A stretch of 64,000 bases of DNA from Nonomuraea cypriaca (GTDB lineage: Bacteria > Actinomycetota > Actinomycetes > Streptosporangiales > Streptosporangiaceae). The notes below the pieces were generated by a model. That model saw nothing but the letters and a program-made list of their open reading frames with translations, did no database searches and was not told the origin of the DNA. Position numbers and translations under genes: made by a program. Shown here piece by piece: positions 63,421-64,000 of this stretch. Location: NCBI RefSeq assembly GCF_015645445.1, contig NZ_JADOGI010000005.1, forward strand, positions 1 to 64,000, given 5' to 3'. The first letter of the stretch is position 1. Every line of letters starts with the position of its first letter.

Positions 63421-64000
63421 TCAGGCGAAGTCACCCGTGAGGTGCTTCTCGGCGGATTTGCGGAAAGCGGCGAGCAGGCGGTTGCCGTCGCCGGCGCGGG
63501 TGGCGAGCACGACGTGGCTCGGCTCGACGCCGTGCAGGGGGACGGTGGTGAGGTCGGGGCGGAGGCTCTCCGCGCGGAGACCCGCGGAAACGATGGCCAC
63601 GGCCTGGCCGGCGGCGATGAGTTCGAGCTTGTCATCGAGGGCCTCGACGAGGGGGCCGTCGGGCGCGGGGCTTCCGTCGGGCCGGGGGTCGATGCGCCAG
63701 AACGCGTTCCAGGCCGGGTCGGGCAGCTGGGGCAGGGGCTCGCCGGCGATGTCGTCGAGGGTGACCGATTCCTTGCCGGCCAGGCGGTGGTCGAGGGGGA
63801 CCAGCAGCACCCGGGGTTCGTCGTAGAGGACCGTCACATGGAGTCGGCCGGTCCGGAGCGGCAGCCGGGTCACCGCCGCGTCCACTCGGCCCTCGAGCAG
63901 GGCCTCGCGCGACTCGTTCCAGGCCAGCAGCACAGTGCGTACGTCGGCGTCCGGGTGCTGGTGGCGCAGCTCACGCACCGCGGGCGTGACGGTCACGTTC
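63421..64000 (-). CDS. LysR family transcriptional regulator, C-terminal part
   Basis: About 192 residues of the type 2 periplasmic-binding-protein-like effector domain: LRHQHPDADVRTVLLAWNES, ALLEGRVDAAVTRLPL, LLVPLDHRLAGKESVTLDDI, end FRKSAEKHLTGDFA. The N-terminal HTH lies beyond the right window edge. It is transcribed toward the hydrolase/permease operon, on the same strand, 258 bp upstream of it, and is a candidate regulator of it. Confidence 0.88.
   Translation of the reverse strand, partial: NVTVTPAVRELRHQHPDADVRTVLLAWNESREALLEGRVDAAVTRLPLRTGRLHVTVLYDEPRVLLVPLDHRLAGKESVTLDDIAGEPLPQLPDPAWNAFWRIDPRPDGSPAPDGPLVEALDDKLELIAAGQAVAIVSAGLRAESLRPDLTTVPLHGVEPSHVVLATRAGDGNRLLAAFRKSAEKHLTGDFA

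Overview
The window is GC-rich (roughly 70 percent by eye). It carries many GTG starts, leaderless-looking promoters and dense families of SDR, TetR, MerR, MarR, MmyB-type and P450 genes. It also has F420/FMN LLM oxidoreductases, phosphoketolase, CHRD and CPBP proteins. This points to an actinomycete, most plausibly of the Streptosporangiales type (inference). No rRNA, tRNA, CRISPR array or core housekeeping block is seen, so it reads as an accessory chromosomal region.

Layout. 1-6 kb: a partial DUF6461-like gene, a LivF tail, an AraC regulator with an MDR oxidoreductase, then an acyltransferase-3 and long-chain acyl-CoA synthetase pair. 6-9.2 kb: phosphoketolase bracketed by two degenerate IS21 istB remnants. 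9.2-17.6 kb: CPBP protease, GntR/DUF1648 operon, sulfotransferase, secreted endonuclease/exonuclease/phosphatase-type enzyme, and a methyltransferase read in frame into a cytochrome P450. 18-34 kb: a redox-enzyme and regulator zone (SDRs, NmrA, LLM oxidoreductases, FMN reductase, YceI, MarR, MmyB) mixed with many broken genes and IS scraps. 34-38 kb: an M24/creatinase-like protein, a gutted Ser/Thr kinase, and a two-gene cassette of a 23-residue peptide followed 7 nt later by a P450. 38.4-41.7 kb: murein recycling (GH3 remnant, NamZ, AmiE-like). 42-46 kb: ABM-truncated hemoglobin fusion, old yellow enzyme with MerR, a second MerR, CHRD protein. 46-50 kb: TetR/carotenoid oxygenase/DUF3159, a 16-bp tandem repeat, and an enolase-superfamily enzyme. 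50-60.6 kb: TetR, a GbsR-regulated ABC exporter, a CBS protein with an ion transporter, PEBP, AraC, a lipoprotein and an I36-type inhibitor. 60.9-64 kb: an operon of cysteine hydrolase, a 47-aa membrane peptide and an NCS1 permease, then a LysR gene cut by the window end.

Two points stand out. First, the peptide at 36671-36742 has a perfect Shine-Dalgarno, a Lys/Arg-rich leader and an aromatic tail (RPYPTWT), and is coupled to an atypical P450. It looks like a minimal P450-type RiPP locus. Second, about twenty genes are broken, and many keep their native start or promoter and their native C-terminus but lack the middle. This is either a striking deletion-driven decay pattern or an assembly artefact.
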